Positions 41,260-50,549 of a stretch of DNA of 64,000 nt are shown here, piece after piece. The notes below the pieces were generated by a model, which saw only the letters and a program-made list of their open reading frames with translations, searched no databases and was not told the DNA's origin. Position 1 is the first letter of the stretch, and each line of letters opens with the position of its first letter. This DNA comes from Bacillota bacterium (GTDB lineage Bacteria; Bacillota; Clostridia; Christensenellales; CAG-138), in the NCBI GenBank assembly GCA_023400985.1, contig JAEXEN010000011.1, forward strand, positions 39,017 through 103,016, read 5' to 3'. The position numbers were made by a program, and so were the translations under genes.

Positions 41260-42800
41260 TGGAAACGCTCCCCAAACATTTTCATCATATTTTGCATCAT
41301 GGCGTCCCTGTTCTCGTAGGAGATCACGTCGCCTTCCTCAAGCCCGCTCACGATCTCCACGCTGATGCCGTCGCTCAGGCCCGTCACAATGTTTTTGCGC
41401 ACGCGGTCGCCGCTTGCCTTGCCGCCCGAGGGGGAAACATAGGTATACATGCCGTCCGCATCCTCTTCGATGGTGATGAGAGGCGCGATGAGCACGTCAT
41501 TTCTTTCCTCGATATCGATCACCGTCGAGCAGTTCATGCCGGCGCTGAGCCGTGCATCGGGCGCGAGGGAAAGCCGCACGCGGTAGGTGGTCACGCCGTT
41601 ATACGCCTCGCCCGTGCCCGCGATGCTCTTTACCGTCGCATCGAAAGCTTCGTCGCTAAGCGCGTTCACCGTGATGACGGCGCTCTGGCCGGCCTTTAAA
41701 AGCGGCAGGTCGAGCTCGTCGGCGTCAAAAAGCACCTCGAGGCTGAGCCCCAGATCGAACAGCGCCACGTCGCCGGAAGGGGTGGAGGAGGCGGAAGCTG
41801 CGGCGGTAAGAGCCGCGGAGGCCAGGGTATCGCCGTCGTCAAAATACACCGTGCGCACCACGCAGTCCGCGGGTGCTTTGATGCTGGGGTCATAGAGATA
41901 CGCGCGCACCGCGGCGAGCGTGTCCGCGGCCGTATTCCGCGCCTCGAAGGCGTCGTAATATTCCTTGGCGTAGGGGGCGTCCGTCAGGGTAAAGAGCACC
42001 GTACCCATGCGCACCTTGTCGCCCGTTTTCACCTTGATATCATCGATCACGCCGGATTCCGCCACGACGGCGAGCGGTGCATTGGGCATAAGCTCCGCTT
42101 CCCCTGCGAGCGTGCCGTCGAGGTAGACCTTTACTTTGTCGCCGCAACCGGCGTCCGCGTCGTCCACTGTCACGGCAGCCGTACCGTTTGTTACCGACGC
42201 GACCGTGCCGTCTATGCTGCTTCCGTCGAAGAGTTCCACCTCGACCGAAGCGCCCAGCGTCAGCGCGGTGGAAGATGAAAATTCGGCCTTGAGCTTGCCG
42301 TCCGTAGATAGGAGCAGCAATGCGCCGCTGCCGCGAAGCGTCTGCGCCACGTCGCCGCCCTCGGCCGCGTAGATTTCGACCACGCGGCCCGCTACCATGG
42401 AAGTCACTTTGGCCTGCTCGCTGCCGCGCTGCAGGGAACCGATCTGCATGTCGAGCGCGGATATCTCGTTCAAAAGCTCCTTTTGACGCGTTTCGAGTGC
42501 GGTTTTATCCAGCGTCGCCAGCACATCCCCGGCTTTCACGCTATCGCCCGATTGCACGAGCACTTCGTCAAGCTTCAATCCCGCGGGCAGCTCCACGCTT
42601 TGCGTCTCCGAAAACGCTATCACGCCTGTGCCGGTAACGCTTGAGATTACGTTCCCGCGTTCCACCGTATAGAGCGAATATTGAAAAAGCTCATCCGACG
42701 TTTTCTTGATCTGATCCGCGATCACCACGATGCCGACGAGCACTACGACCGTGATCGCGAGCACATACGGCCATTTTTTCCGCTTTTTCCCCTTTTCCAT
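41256..42800 (-). CDS. Efflux RND/MacA-type periplasmic adaptor (HlyD family)
   Basis: A 514-residue protein with one N-terminal transmembrane helix (WPYVLAITVVVLVGIVVIA). A split lipoyl/barrel-sandwich domain, a short coiled coil (LETRQKELLNEISALDMQIG) and a beta-barrel region follow. VQSGDSVKAGDVLATLDKT is the biotinyl-lipoyl-like motif. It is longer than usual, with a second HlyD-like segment in the middle (TGDKVRMGTVLFTLTD). The start at 42800 has TGGAGG upstream; an in-frame start at 42812 is less likely. It is the first gene of the MacAB-type operon. Confidence 0.88.
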   Translation of the reverse strand: MEKGKKRKKWPYVLAITVVVLVGIVVIADQIKKTSDELFQYSLYTVERGNVISSVTGTGVIAFSETQSVELPAGLKLDEVLVQSGDSVKAGDVLATLDKTALETRQKELLNEISALDMQIGSLQRGSEQAKVTSMVAGRVVEIYAAEGGDVAQTLRGSGALLLLSTDGKLKAEFSSSTALTLGASVEVELFDGSSIDGTVASVTNGTAAVTVDDADAGCGDKVKVYLDGTLAGEAELMPNAPLAVVAESGVIDDIKVKTGDKVRMGTVLFTLTDAPYAKEYYDAFEARNTAADTLAAVRAYLYDPSIKAPADCVVRTVYFDDGDTLASAALTAAASASSTPSGDVALFDLGLSLEVLFDADELDLPLLKAGQSAVITVNALSDEAFDATVKSIAGTGEAYNGVTTYRVRLSLAPDARLSAGMNCSTVIDIEERNDVLIAPLITIEEDADGMYTYVSPSGGKASGDRVRKNIVTGLSDGISVEIVSGLEEGDVISYENRDAMMQNMMKMFGERFQ

Positions 42801-43021
42801 TTCAGCCTCCAAAACTTGTATCGATTTATTATTCTACCCCCGCAAGTTGAACGCAATATGGCATTTTTAAGGATTTGACGCGGATTTTCCCGCGGGGATG
42901 ACCAAAGGGCGCGGATATCCGCTTGTGACTTCTTACTTAGTGCTCTCACCTTAAGTGAAAAAGCTTTGCTGTGAAACGTAGTATATTTTCAATAAAACAC
43001 CCAAAAAGTACCGGAAACGGA

Positions 43022-43049
43022 TTGATATTTTCAGAATTAATGGTATGAT
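43022..43049 (+). promoter_or_regulatory. Promoter of the DUF3798 ABC importer operon
   Basis: TTGATA at 43022-43027 and TATGAT at 43044-43049, 16 bases apart, 36 bases before the start codon. The -10 is close to consensus. Confidence 0.65.
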
Positions 43050-43084
43050 AATCCCAAGGCACAAAATACATGGGGGAGGTAAGT

Positions 43085-44284
43085 ATGAAGAAGATCATCA
43101 GCATGTTGCTCGTAGTTGCAATGGCTTTCGCATTTGCAGCTTGCGGCACGACCACCGGATCGGACACAGAAGGGGAATACCACATCGGTATCGTGACCGG
43201 TTCCGTCTCTCAGTCCGAGGACGACAGACGCGGCGCCGAAGCATTCCAGGCAATGTACGGCGAAGACAGGGTCACGCTGGCCATCTATCCCGACAACTTC
43301 ACGGAGGAGCTTGAAACCACCATTCAAACGATCGTGAACCTTTCCGACGACCCTCAGATGAAAGCCATCATCGTCAATCAGGCAGTTCCCGGCACAACGG
43401 AAGCCTTCCGCACAATCAAGGAGAAAAGACCTGATATCCTGTGCCTTGCAGGTGAAGCCCATGAAGATCTTCCCGAGATCGGCAGCGCAGCGGATCTTGT
43501 CTGCAACAACGACTTCGTCGCCCGCGGCTATCTGATCATTCGTACTGCCCACGAGCTCGGGTGCGATACCTTTGTGCACATCTCCTTCCCGAGGCACATG
43601 GCTTACGAGACGATGAGCCGCCGTGTCGCCATCATGCGGGCAGCCTGCGAAGAATTCGGCATGGAGTTTGTCCTCGAGACGGCGCCCGATCCGACCACCG
43701 ATGTCGGTATTGCCGGCGCGCAGGCTTACATTCTTGAGAAAGTCCCCGAGTGGGTCGAGCAGTATGGACAGAATGCCGCTTATTTCTGCACCAACGACGC
43801 GCACACAGAGCCGCTCCTTAAGCAGCTCCTCGAGTATGGCGGATACTTCATCGAGGCCGACCTGCCCTCCCCGCTCATGGGCTATCCCGGCGCGCTGGGC
43901 ATTGACCTGACCGCAGAGGCTGGCGACTTTGAGAAGATCCTTGCCAAGGTAGAGTCCGCCGTCGTTGAAAAGGGCGGCGCAGGCAGATTCGGCACGTGGG
44001 CCTATTCCTACGGCTACACCGTTTCCGCGGGTCTTGCGCAGCACGCCATGAACGTCATCAACGGAGATAGCGAGCTTACCGATATCGACGATATTGCGAA
44101 GGCTTATCAAGTATTCTCCCCGAAGGCGGAGTGGAACGGCTCGAGCTATACCAACGCCCAAACCGGCGTCAAATCCGAAAACACCTTCCTGGTCTATCAG
44201 GATACCTACATCATGGGCAATCCCGGCCATTACATGGGTTCCACCAAGGTCGAAGTTCCCGAGAAGTACTTTACCACCAAGTAA
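43085..44284 (+). CDS. DUF3798 family substrate-binding lipoprotein
   Basis: A 399-residue lipoprotein: signal MKKIISMLLVVAMAFAFA with lipobox FAAC, the cysteine near residue 20. The mature protein has a two-lobed periplasmic-binding fold: YHIGIVTGSVSQSEDDRRGA, KAIIVNQAVPGTTEAFRTIK, and GYPGALGIDLTAEAGDFEKI. DUF3798 proteins resemble the BMP/LacI-type sugar-binding class, but the ligand is unknown. The start at 43085 follows GGGGGAGG by 5 bases. It is the first gene of an importer operon with one ATPase, two permeases and a small membrane protein. Confidence 0.85.
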   Translation: MKKIISMLLVVAMAFAFAACGTTTGSDTEGEYHIGIVTGSVSQSEDDRRGAEAFQAMYGEDRVTLAIYPDNFTEELETTIQTIVNLSDDPQMKAIIVNQAVPGTTEAFRTIKEKRPDILCLAGEAHEDLPEIGSAADLVCNNDFVARGYLIIRTAHELGCDTFVHISFPRHMAYETMSRRVAIMRAACEEFGMEFVLETAPDPTTDVGIAGAQAYILEKVPEWVEQYGQNAAYFCTNDAHTEPLLKQLLEYGGYFIEADLPSPLMGYPGALGIDLTAEAGDFEKILAKVESAVVEKGGAGRFGTWAYSYGYTVSAGLAQHAMNVINGDSELTDIDDIAKAYQVFSPKAEWNGSSYTNAQTGVKSENTFLVYQDTYIMGNPGHYMGSTKVEVPEKYFTTK

Positions 44285-44311
44285 TTTCCGGTAAACGGTT
44301 CCAAAAAAACA

Positions 44312-44334
44312 GGGGGAGGTCTGAATCCTCCCCC
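44312..44334 (+). terminator. Intercistronic hairpin after the binding-protein gene
   Basis: GGGGGAGG (44312-44319) pairs with CCTCCCCC (44327-44334), followed by a few T residues. Such hairpins partly end transcription or protect the binding-protein mRNA, giving it higher expression than the rest of the operon. Confidence 0.6.
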
Positions 44335-44360
44335 GCTTGTTTATGTGTTGGGGTGCAGCT

Positions 44361-45947
44361 ATGGTAAATAACGGTTCTCCGTTACTGGAGATGCGAAATA
44401 TCAAGAAGGACTTTTTCGGCAACCAAGTCTTGACCGATATCAACCTCACACTGAAGGAAGGTGAGGTGCTTGGGCTTGTCGGCGAAAACGGAGCCGGCAA
44501 AAGCACCTTGATGAAGATCCTTTTCGGCATGGATGTCATCAGGGAAACCGGAGGATATGAGGGAGACGTTCTCATACGCGGTGAGAAGGCCGAATTTTCC
44601 ACTCCCTTTGACGCGCTTAAAGCAGGCATCGGCATGGTCCATCAGGAGTTCTCTCTGATCCCCGGGTTCACGGCCACGGAAAATATCCTGCTCAACCGGG
44701 AGCCCAAGAAGAATAACGTCATTTCGGAGGTTTTTGGGGAAAGGCTTAATACCCTTGACTACAACGAGATGACCGGACGGTCCGAACGGGCCATAGAAAA
44801 AATGGGCGTCAGGATCGACGCGAATATGGTCATCAGCGATATGCCGGTCGGACACAAACAGTTCACGGAGATCGCAAGGGAGCTCAGCAAGGACCAGCTG
44901 AAGCTGTTGATCCTCGACGAGCCTACCGCCGTGCTCACGGAAAAAGAAGCGGAGGCGCTTCTTGATTCCATACGGGGTATGGCGTCAAAGGGCATCGCCG
45001 TCGTTTTTATCACGCACAGATTGCACGAGATCCTGACGGTATGCGATAGGGTGGTGGTCATGCGCGACGGGTATGTGGTCAAAGACATCCCCGCAAAAGA
45101 AACCAATGTCCCCGAAATCTCAAAATGGATGGTGGGCAGAAACGTTAATGCCGCTAAAGCAGACGTAAGGACCGCTCCTAACGCCAAGGTCATCCTGTCC
45201 ATTCGCAAGCTTTGGGTAGACATGCCCGGGGAGACGGCGCGCAATATCGACCTCGATGTCAAAGAAGGCGAGATCCTTGGGATCGGAGGCCTTGCCGGGC
45301 AGGGTAAGCTAGGGATACCCAACGGCATTATGGGGCTTTATGACGCGGGCGGAACGGTGGAGTTTGACGGTCGGGAGATCGCGCTGAACAATCCGAGAAA
45401 GTGTTTGGATGCTTCGATCGCTTTTGTTTCCGAGGACAGAAGGGGCGTCGGATTGCTGCTTGACGAAACTCTGGAGTGGAACATAGCTTTCCCGGCCATG
45501 CAGATACAGAATAAATTCCTCAAGAAGTATTTGGGCGGTTTGATCAAGTGGAGAGATGAAAAAGCGATACGCGAAGTGACGCAGAAATACATCGACGAAC
45601 TTATGATCAAATGTACCAGCTCTTTGCAGAAGGCCAAAGAACTATCAGGCGGCAATCAGCAAAAGATATGCCTCGCCAAAGCGTTCGCTCTGGAACCTAA
45701 GTTCCTCTTTGCGTCCGAACCCACGAGAGGGATCGATGTAGGCGCCAAATCCCTTGTCCTGAATGCGCTTAAGAAGCTGAACAGAGAAAAAGGGGTAACG
45801 GTCGTCATGGTTTCCTCGGAGCTTGAGGAGCTCAGGCAGACATGCGACAGGATCGCTATCGTCTCCGGCGGCAAAATCGCCGGCATATTGCCGGCCACCG
45901 ACTCGTCGGAGGATTTCGGTATGCTGATGGTGAGTCAGGTAAAGTAA
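44361..45947 (+). CDS. Sugar-type ABC importer ATPase with two ABC domains
   Basis: A 528-residue ATPase. Domain 1 has Walker A GENGAGKSTLMKI, a LSKDQ-type signature region (ARELSKDQLKLLILDEPTAV) and Walker B LLILDEPTAVL. Domain 2 has the degenerate Walker A GLAGQGKLGIP normal for the second half of RbsA/MglA proteins, with signature LSGGNQQK. It drives the import of the ligand bound by the DUF3798 lipoprotein. The start at 44361 lacks a strong ribosome site. Confidence 0.93.
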   Translation: MVNNGSPLLEMRNIKKDFFGNQVLTDINLTLKEGEVLGLVGENGAGKSTLMKILFGMDVIRETGGYEGDVLIRGEKAEFSTPFDALKAGIGMVHQEFSLIPGFTATENILLNREPKKNNVISEVFGERLNTLDYNEMTGRSERAIEKMGVRIDANMVISDMPVGHKQFTEIARELSKDQLKLLILDEPTAVLTEKEAEALLDSIRGMASKGIAVVFITHRLHEILTVCDRVVVMRDGYVVKDIPAKETNVPEISKWMVGRNVNAAKADVRTAPNAKVILSIRKLWVDMPGETARNIDLDVKEGEILGIGGLAGQGKLGIPNGIMGLYDAGGTVEFDGREIALNNPRKCLDASIAFVSEDRRGVGLLLDETLEWNIAFPAMQIQNKFLKKYLGGLIKWRDEKAIREVTQKYIDELMIKCTSSLQKAKELSGGNQQKICLAKAFALEPKFLFASEPTRGIDVGAKSLVLNALKKLNREKGVTVVMVSSELEELRQTCDRIAIVSGGKIAGILPATDSSEDFGMLMVSQVK

Positions 45948-45959
45948 GAGGGGGGCAGC

Positions 45960-47039
45960 ATGGGCAGAACATCTACGGATGCGTTAGATCTTACAAAAAA
46001 GAGCAAAATCGGTGAATTCATTGACAGCTTTGGATTGCCGAGACTGATTATTGCCGGGTTCCTCCTGCTGATGTTTATCACCGCGCCGTTCGTCGGGGCG
46101 AATTTTACTACGCAGCTAACCAATACGATCAACCGTTTCAGCTGGAATGCGATTCTCGTATTGGCCATGGTGCCGATGATCCATTCCGGCTGCGGACTGA
46201 ACTTCGGTATTCCGCTCGGCATCGTATCAGGACTCCTCGGAGCCACGTTGTCCATTGAGCTTGGCTTCACAGGCTTTATGAGCTTTATCATGGCCATCGT
46301 CATCGCGACGCCCTTTGCGGTGATACTCGGTCTGGGCTACGGATGGCTTTTAAACAAGATCAAGGGCGGCGAAATGATGATCGCTACGTACGTCGGATTT
46401 TCGGCCATATCCTTTATGTGCATGATGTGGCTTCTGATGCCGTATCACAGCCCCACCATGGTTTGGGGCCTGTCCGGTAACGGACTTCGCACCACGATCT
46501 CATTGGAAGGATTTTTTGATAAGGCCTTGGCTAACTTCCTGCAGATCAATATCGGGAGACTGTCGATCCCTACGGGCGCGATCCTGTTCTTTGCCGTGCT
46601 TGCGCTTGCGATGTGGGCATTCTTGCACACTAAGACCGGCACCGCTATGACGGCGGTCGGTTCCAACCCTTCCTTTGCGAGAGCCGCTGGGATCAACAAT
46701 AACAGGATGAGAACGCTTTCGGTCGTCATGTCTACATGGCTAGCGGCGATAGGCATCTTGGTTTACGAGCAGGGGTTCGGGTTTATTCAGCTGTATACGG
46801 CGCCGTTCAATATGGTGCTTCCCGCCGTAGCGGCGATATTGATCGGCGGCGCTTCGGTCAATAAGGCGTCCATCCCGAACGTGATAATCGGAACCTTCCT
46901 GTTTCAGGGCATCGTGACCATGACCCCGACGGTAATGAATTCCATGATCCATATGGACATGAGCGAGGTAATAAGGATCATCGTATCTAACGGCATGATC
47001 GTCTACGCTCTGACCAGAAAGACGGGGAGATCAAGATGA
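45960..47039 (+). CDS. ABC importer permease 1 (BPD_transp_2/RbsC type)
   Basis: A 359-residue membrane protein with about 8-10 helices, of the branched-chain/ribose permease family: IPLGIVSGLLGATLSIELGF, and the coupling loop AVGSNPSFARAAGINNNRMR that contacts the ATPase. VLPAVAAILIGGASVNKASI lies near the end. The ATG has GGGGGCAG upstream. It ends in a 4-base overlap with the second permease gene. Confidence 0.92.
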   Translation: MGRTSTDALDLTKKSKIGEFIDSFGLPRLIIAGFLLLMFITAPFVGANFTTQLTNTINRFSWNAILVLAMVPMIHSGCGLNFGIPLGIVSGLLGATLSIELGFTGFMSFIMAIVIATPFAVILGLGYGWLLNKIKGGEMMIATYVGFSAISFMCMMWLLMPYHSPTMVWGLSGNGLRTTISLEGFFDKALANFLQINIGRLSIPTGAILFFAVLALAMWAFLHTKTGTAMTAVGSNPSFARAAGINNNRMRTLSVVMSTWLAAIGILVYEQGFGFIQLYTAPFNMVLPAVAAILIGGASVNKASIPNVIIGTFLFQGIVTMTPTVMNSMIHMDMSEVIRIIVSNGMIVYALTRKTGRSR

Positions 47040-48169
47040 GTAAGAAAAACGGGCAAAGTATCAACCTCGGCAAAAGCTTTATAGGACTGGTGCGCAATAA
47101 TCCCGTGCCGCTCATGTTTGTGCTTATCTGCGCCATATGCATCCCGATCTCCGGTTTTTCCACGGGCTATCTTCTGGACGAGATCATAAAGAGAATGGGA
47201 AGAAATATCTTCCTGATCCTCAGCCTCCTGATCCCTATCATGGCGGGCATGGGTTTGAACTTCGGTATGACGCTCGGCGCTATGGCGGGCCAGATAGGGC
47301 TTATACTGGTTGCCGACTGGCAGATATGGGGCATTCCGGGCTTGATCCTTGCCATGATCATCTCGATCCCGATTTCCATCGGCCTCGGCATTCTTTGCGG
47401 ATCGCTTCTCAACCGTGCCAAGGGAAGGGAAATGATAACGAGCTATTTCATCAGTTACTTTATCAACGGCCTGTACCAACTGGTGGTCCTTTATATGATG
47501 GGGTCGATCATCCCGATCAAGCATTCCTCCATCATGCTGCCGAGGGGCTACGGTATAAGAAATACGGTCAGCCTTTTAAACATGCGGCAAAGCATCGATA
47601 ATCTGCTCGCTGTCAATATCGGCGTCGTGAAGATCCCGGTGCTGACCTTCCTCATCATCGCCGTGCTGTGCCTGTTCATCGTATGGTTTCGAAAGACCAA
47701 GCTCGGACAGGATATGCGGGCGGTCGGTCAGGATATGGACGTCGCCCGCGACGCAGGTATCCATGTGGATAAAACAAGGATCATCTCCATCGTCATGTCC
47801 ACGGTGTTTGCCGGTTTCGGCATGGTCCTTTACCTACAGAACATCGGTAACCTGCCGACCTACACCGCCCATTCGCAGATAGGTATGTTTGCCATTGCGG
47901 CACTGCTCGTCGGCGGCGCATCCGTTGACAAGGCTTCCATCGGCAATGTGTTCCTCGGCGTTATATTGTTCCATCTGATGTTTATCGTAGCGCCGTCGGC
48001 AGGCGCAAAGATCACGGGGGATTCCATGATCGGTGAATATTTCCGCGTATTCATTTCCTATGGCGTCATCACGGTCGCTCTTATCATGTATGAGGTGAAA
48101 AAGCGCAGGGCCAAGGGCAGGATAGGCCGGCAGCTTGAGCTGGCGCAGCTGGAGGAGGGCGGAAAATGA
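47036..48169 (+). CDS. ABC importer permease 2 (BPD_transp_2/RbsC type)
   Basis: A 377-residue membrane protein of the same family as the preceding permease and its heterodimer partner: GMGLNFGMTLGAMAGQIGLI, and the coupling loop MRAVGQDMDVARDAGIHVDK. ALLVGGASVDKASIGNVFLG lies near the end, and a basic cytoplasmic tail follows (EVKKRRAKGRIGRQ). It overlaps both neighbours by 4 bases. Confidence 0.92.
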   Translation: MSKKNGQSINLGKSFIGLVRNNPVPLMFVLICAICIPISGFSTGYLLDEIIKRMGRNIFLILSLLIPIMAGMGLNFGMTLGAMAGQIGLILVADWQIWGIPGLILAMIISIPISIGLGILCGSLLNRAKGREMITSYFISYFINGLYQLVVLYMMGSIIPIKHSSIMLPRGYGIRNTVSLLNMRQSIDNLLAVNIGVVKIPVLTFLIIAVLCLFIVWFRKTKLGQDMRAVGQDMDVARDAGIHVDKTRIISIVMSTVFAGFGMVLYLQNIGNLPTYTAHSQIGMFAIAALLVGGASVDKASIGNVFLGVILFHLMFIVAPSAGAKITGDSMIGEYFRVFISYGVITVALIMYEVKKRRAKGRIGRQLELAQLEEGGK

Positions 48170-48642
48170 ACGCAAAACGCAGGATCCTGTTTAGATTGGG
48201 CGCGATAGCGCTCCTCGTCCTCCTTGGGGCCATTATGCTCATCGTCGGCAGGGGGCATACCGTATACCTTGATAACAAAGCCATCGAATATAACGGGCAG
48301 ACCTATGCCTCCCCCTACAAGGTCGTGGTAAACGTAAACGGCGAGCAGGCGGCGAAGCTCTATGATAAAGAGAGAGGCTCGGCGATCTGTATCGGACAAA
48401 AATTTGACATGTCCCTTGAGGTCACAAAGGATAAAGGCGGCAATGAGGAAACCACTTCCATAACGCTTCAACTGCCGTATAACATGGATGGCATCATCGT
48501 CAACCTGCCTGCTTTACTCGCCGGGCTTCCCGAAGAGGCGTATCTTACCGAATTCATAGCCGCGCCAGCCGCAACGGAAGAGGAAGAGGAGATCGTCACG
48601 GACGAATTCAGCCTGCCGGAGGATACGACGGACGGCGAATAA
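48166..48642 (+). CDS. Small membrane-anchored protein of the ABC importer operon
   Basis: A 158-residue protein with an N-terminal transmembrane helix (LGAIALLVLLGAIMLIVG) and an outside domain of about 115 residues ending in an acidic tail (ATEEEEEIVTDEFSLPEDTT). It overlaps the second permease by 4 bases and ends the operon. I believe small proteins of this kind (DUF6672-like) accompany DUF3798 importers, but this could not be checked. It may assist assembly or substrate delivery. Confidence 0.65.
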   Translation: MNAKRRILFRLGAIALLVLLGAIMLIVGRGHTVYLDNKAIEYNGQTYASPYKVVVNVNGEQAAKLYDKERGSAICIGQKFDMSLEVTKDKGGNEETTSITLQLPYNMDGIIVNLPALLAGLPEEAYLTEFIAAPAATEEEEEIVTDEFSLPEDTTDGE

Positions 48643-48730
48643 GCCCAAGGCCGTGCACAAAAAGATGTGCCCGCGTGAAATCAAAAAAGTGCCTGACAAA
48701 GGGCAACACACATAGGGAGTCTTGTGAACG

Positions 48731-48800
48731 TAATTGCGAGGAACGCAGTGACGAAGCAATTCGGAAATCGTGGTCTGGATTGCTTCGCTTCGCTTGCAAT
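48731..48800. repeat. Dispersed palindromic repeat of the TTGCGAGG...GCAATGAC type
   Basis: TTGCGAGGAACGCAGTGACG and GAAGCAATTC on the left face GGATTGCTTCGCTTCGCTTG and CAATGAC on the right as an imperfect inverted repeat. This repeat type is common in many bacterial genomes. A related half, CATTTTGAGCGAAGCGAG, occurs near 54033. Confidence 0.65.
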
Positions 48801-48854
48801 GACAAAGTGCTTCCCTAAAAGGGCTGCCCGAATCTAGGCACTTTTTGCGTACAA

Positions 48855-48879
48855 AAAATGCCCGGATATCGGGCATTTT
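48855..48879. terminator. Bidirectional terminator
   Basis: AAAATGCCCG (48855-48864) and CGGGCATTTT (48870-48879) form a 10-bp stem with A- and T-runs on either side, between the convergent importer operon and the GNAT gene. Confidence 0.8.
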
Positions 48880-49404
48880 CTATCTTAGCTTTTTGCTGAA
48901 ATACAAAACCAGATCATCGTCGTTGCAATAGGTCGCATACGGCTGCGCGATTTCATTTTTGTACCAAACGCCTTTGCCGTCCGGCATGTACCCACGCTTG
49001 CAGTACATTTTTTGCGCGCTGCCGTACCCGCTGTGCAAACCTACGCCTAGGTAAACGGTATCGGCATATTCGGAAGAGATCTTTTCGGCTATATCCATAA
49101 GCTTTGAGCCTATCCCGCGGCAGCGGTATTTTTCCAGCACGCCGAAATCGACAATCTCACAGTATCCCATGTTCGCGAAAGAACCCCAAGGCGGATTTTT
49201 ATACACATTGATATAGCCGGCGACATTTCCTTTGTGTTCGGCAATAAGGGAAACGGCCTTGCCGCTTGCGTTATCGGCCACTCTGGTCCAATACTTTTCT
49301 TCGGTCGCCTGCCATCCTTGCGCGATCTCTTCCTCGCACAGAATTTCAGGGTCTGTCTCTTCGATCGTTCTTATAAGAAGCGTATCGTCGGAAAAATAGA
49401 TCAT
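48880..49404 (-). CDS. GNAT family N-acetyltransferase
   Basis: A 174-residue acetyltransferase with acetyl-CoA-binding motif A, VLEKYRCRGIGSKLMDIAEK, containing the R-x-x-G-x-G/A pattern. VYLGVGLHSGYGSAQKMYCK and RGYMPDGKGVWYK follow. The substrate is unknown. Its ATG overlaps the stop of the PRPP synthetase gene by 4 bases, so the two genes are cotranscribed and translationally coupled. An apparent longer frame running back into the prs gene has no GNAT sequence. Confidence 0.88.
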   Translation of the reverse strand: MIYFSDDTLLIRTIEETDPEILCEEEIAQGWQATEEKYWTRVADNASGKAVSLIAEHKGNVAGYINVYKNPPWGSFANMGYCEIVDFGVLEKYRCRGIGSKLMDIAEKISSEYADTVYLGVGLHSGYGSAQKMYCKRGYMPDGKGVWYKNEIAQPYATYCNDDDLVLYFSKKLR

Positions 49405-50423
49405 TTTCCGAGGTCGCTCAGCGACATTTGGCGCGCGAAGCTCATTTCGAGCATGCGCGAGGAGGGGTTGGCGAAGATGTTGCTCATGGGCCTGCGGTCG
49501 TGGATGTTTCGAACCGCCTCGGCAAACATGGGGGCGGCGGAGATGATGTGTATCTTTTCCGAGCGCGTGGCGGGAGGGCATTCCACCGTGTCGGTGGAAA
49601 CGAGAAGCTTGATGGGGCTATTCTCGATTCGCTTCACGGCCGCCTCGTTTACGACTACATGAGAGAGAAACGCGTAAATATCCTTGGCGCCCTTATCCTT
49701 AAGGCCATGGGCAACGTCCACGAGCGTGTTGCCGGAAATGGTGAAATCGTCGAGCACGATGCAGTTTTTGCCTTTTACGTCGCCGATGATTTCGAGCACC
49801 TTGGCGTTTTCGTCGTGCGCGACGCGCATTTTGTCGCCGATGGCGACCGCGCAGCCCAGTTCGTCCGCCATGGCGCGCGCGCGCTTGGCGCTGCCCGCGT
49901 CGGGCGAGACGACCACGAGGTTTTCATCTACGATCTGGAGCTTATAGGCATATGCGGCAAGGAGCGCCTGCGCGTAAAGGTGGTCCACCGGCTTTTTGAA
50001 AAAGCCCTGTACCTGCGCGGCGTGAAGGTCCATGGTGATCACGCGGTCCGCGCCTGCAAGTTCCAGGCACTCGGCGCATACGCGCGCACGGATGGAAACG
50101 CGGGGCTCGTCCTTTTTATCGCCTTTGGCGTAGCTGAAGTAGGGAAGAATGGCCGTTACGGAGTTGGCGCTGGCACGCTTGAACGCATCCATGAAGAACA
50201 GCAGCTCCATGAACTCGTTATTGGGGTTAAGGCCGATGGTCTGGACAAAATAAACGTCCTTGTCGCGGATGCTCTCGTTGATTCGGACGAAGGTGTTTCC
50301 CTCTGAAAATACGATGGTCTCGCAGTCTCCCAAAGGACTGCCCAGATAGTCGCACATTTTTTGCGCAAAGGACCTGCTCGCGGTGCCTGCAAATATCTTG
50401 ATGATACCGTCGCCCGAACCCAT
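49401..50423 (-). CDS. Divergent ribose-phosphate pyrophosphokinase (PRPP synthetase)
   Basis: A 340-residue protein covering both phosphoribosyltransferase-fold halves of Prs: IIKIFAGTASRSFAQKMCDY, FVRINESIRDKDVYFVQTIG, ADRVITMDLHAAQVQGFFKK and VVSPDAGSAKRARAMADELG. Two catalytic loops differ from the consensus. The ATP loop reads YAKGDKKDEPR where YARQDRK is usual, and the PRPP loop reads VLDDFTISGNTLV where DDxIDTGGT is usual. The aspartates are kept. It may still make PRPP from ATP and ribose 5-phosphate, or may have a related activity. A canonical prs elsewhere in the genome would support specialisation. Confidence 0.85.
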   Translation of the reverse strand: MGSGDGIIKIFAGTASRSFAQKMCDYLGSPLGDCETIVFSEGNTFVRINESIRDKDVYFVQTIGLNPNNEFMELLFFMDAFKRASANSVTAILPYFSYAKGDKKDEPRVSIRARVCAECLELAGADRVITMDLHAAQVQGFFKKPVDHLYAQALLAAYAYKLQIVDENLVVVSPDAGSAKRARAMADELGCAVAIGDKMRVAHDENAKVLEIIGDVKGKNCIVLDDFTISGNTLVDVAHGLKDKGAKDIYAFLSHVVVNEAAVKRIENSPIKLLVSTDTVECPPATRSEKIHIISAAPMFAEAVRNIHDRRPMSNIFANPSSRMLEMSFARQMSLSDLGK

Positions 50424-50549
50424 TTTGAACGCTCCCCTTACTTTACATTATGTTAACGAACCTATTATAACAAACGCTTTGGAATAAGGCAACCGAAACA
50501 GACGCGAAAATGCAGGAAAAATTGCAAATATTAGCGATTTTTTGTGACC

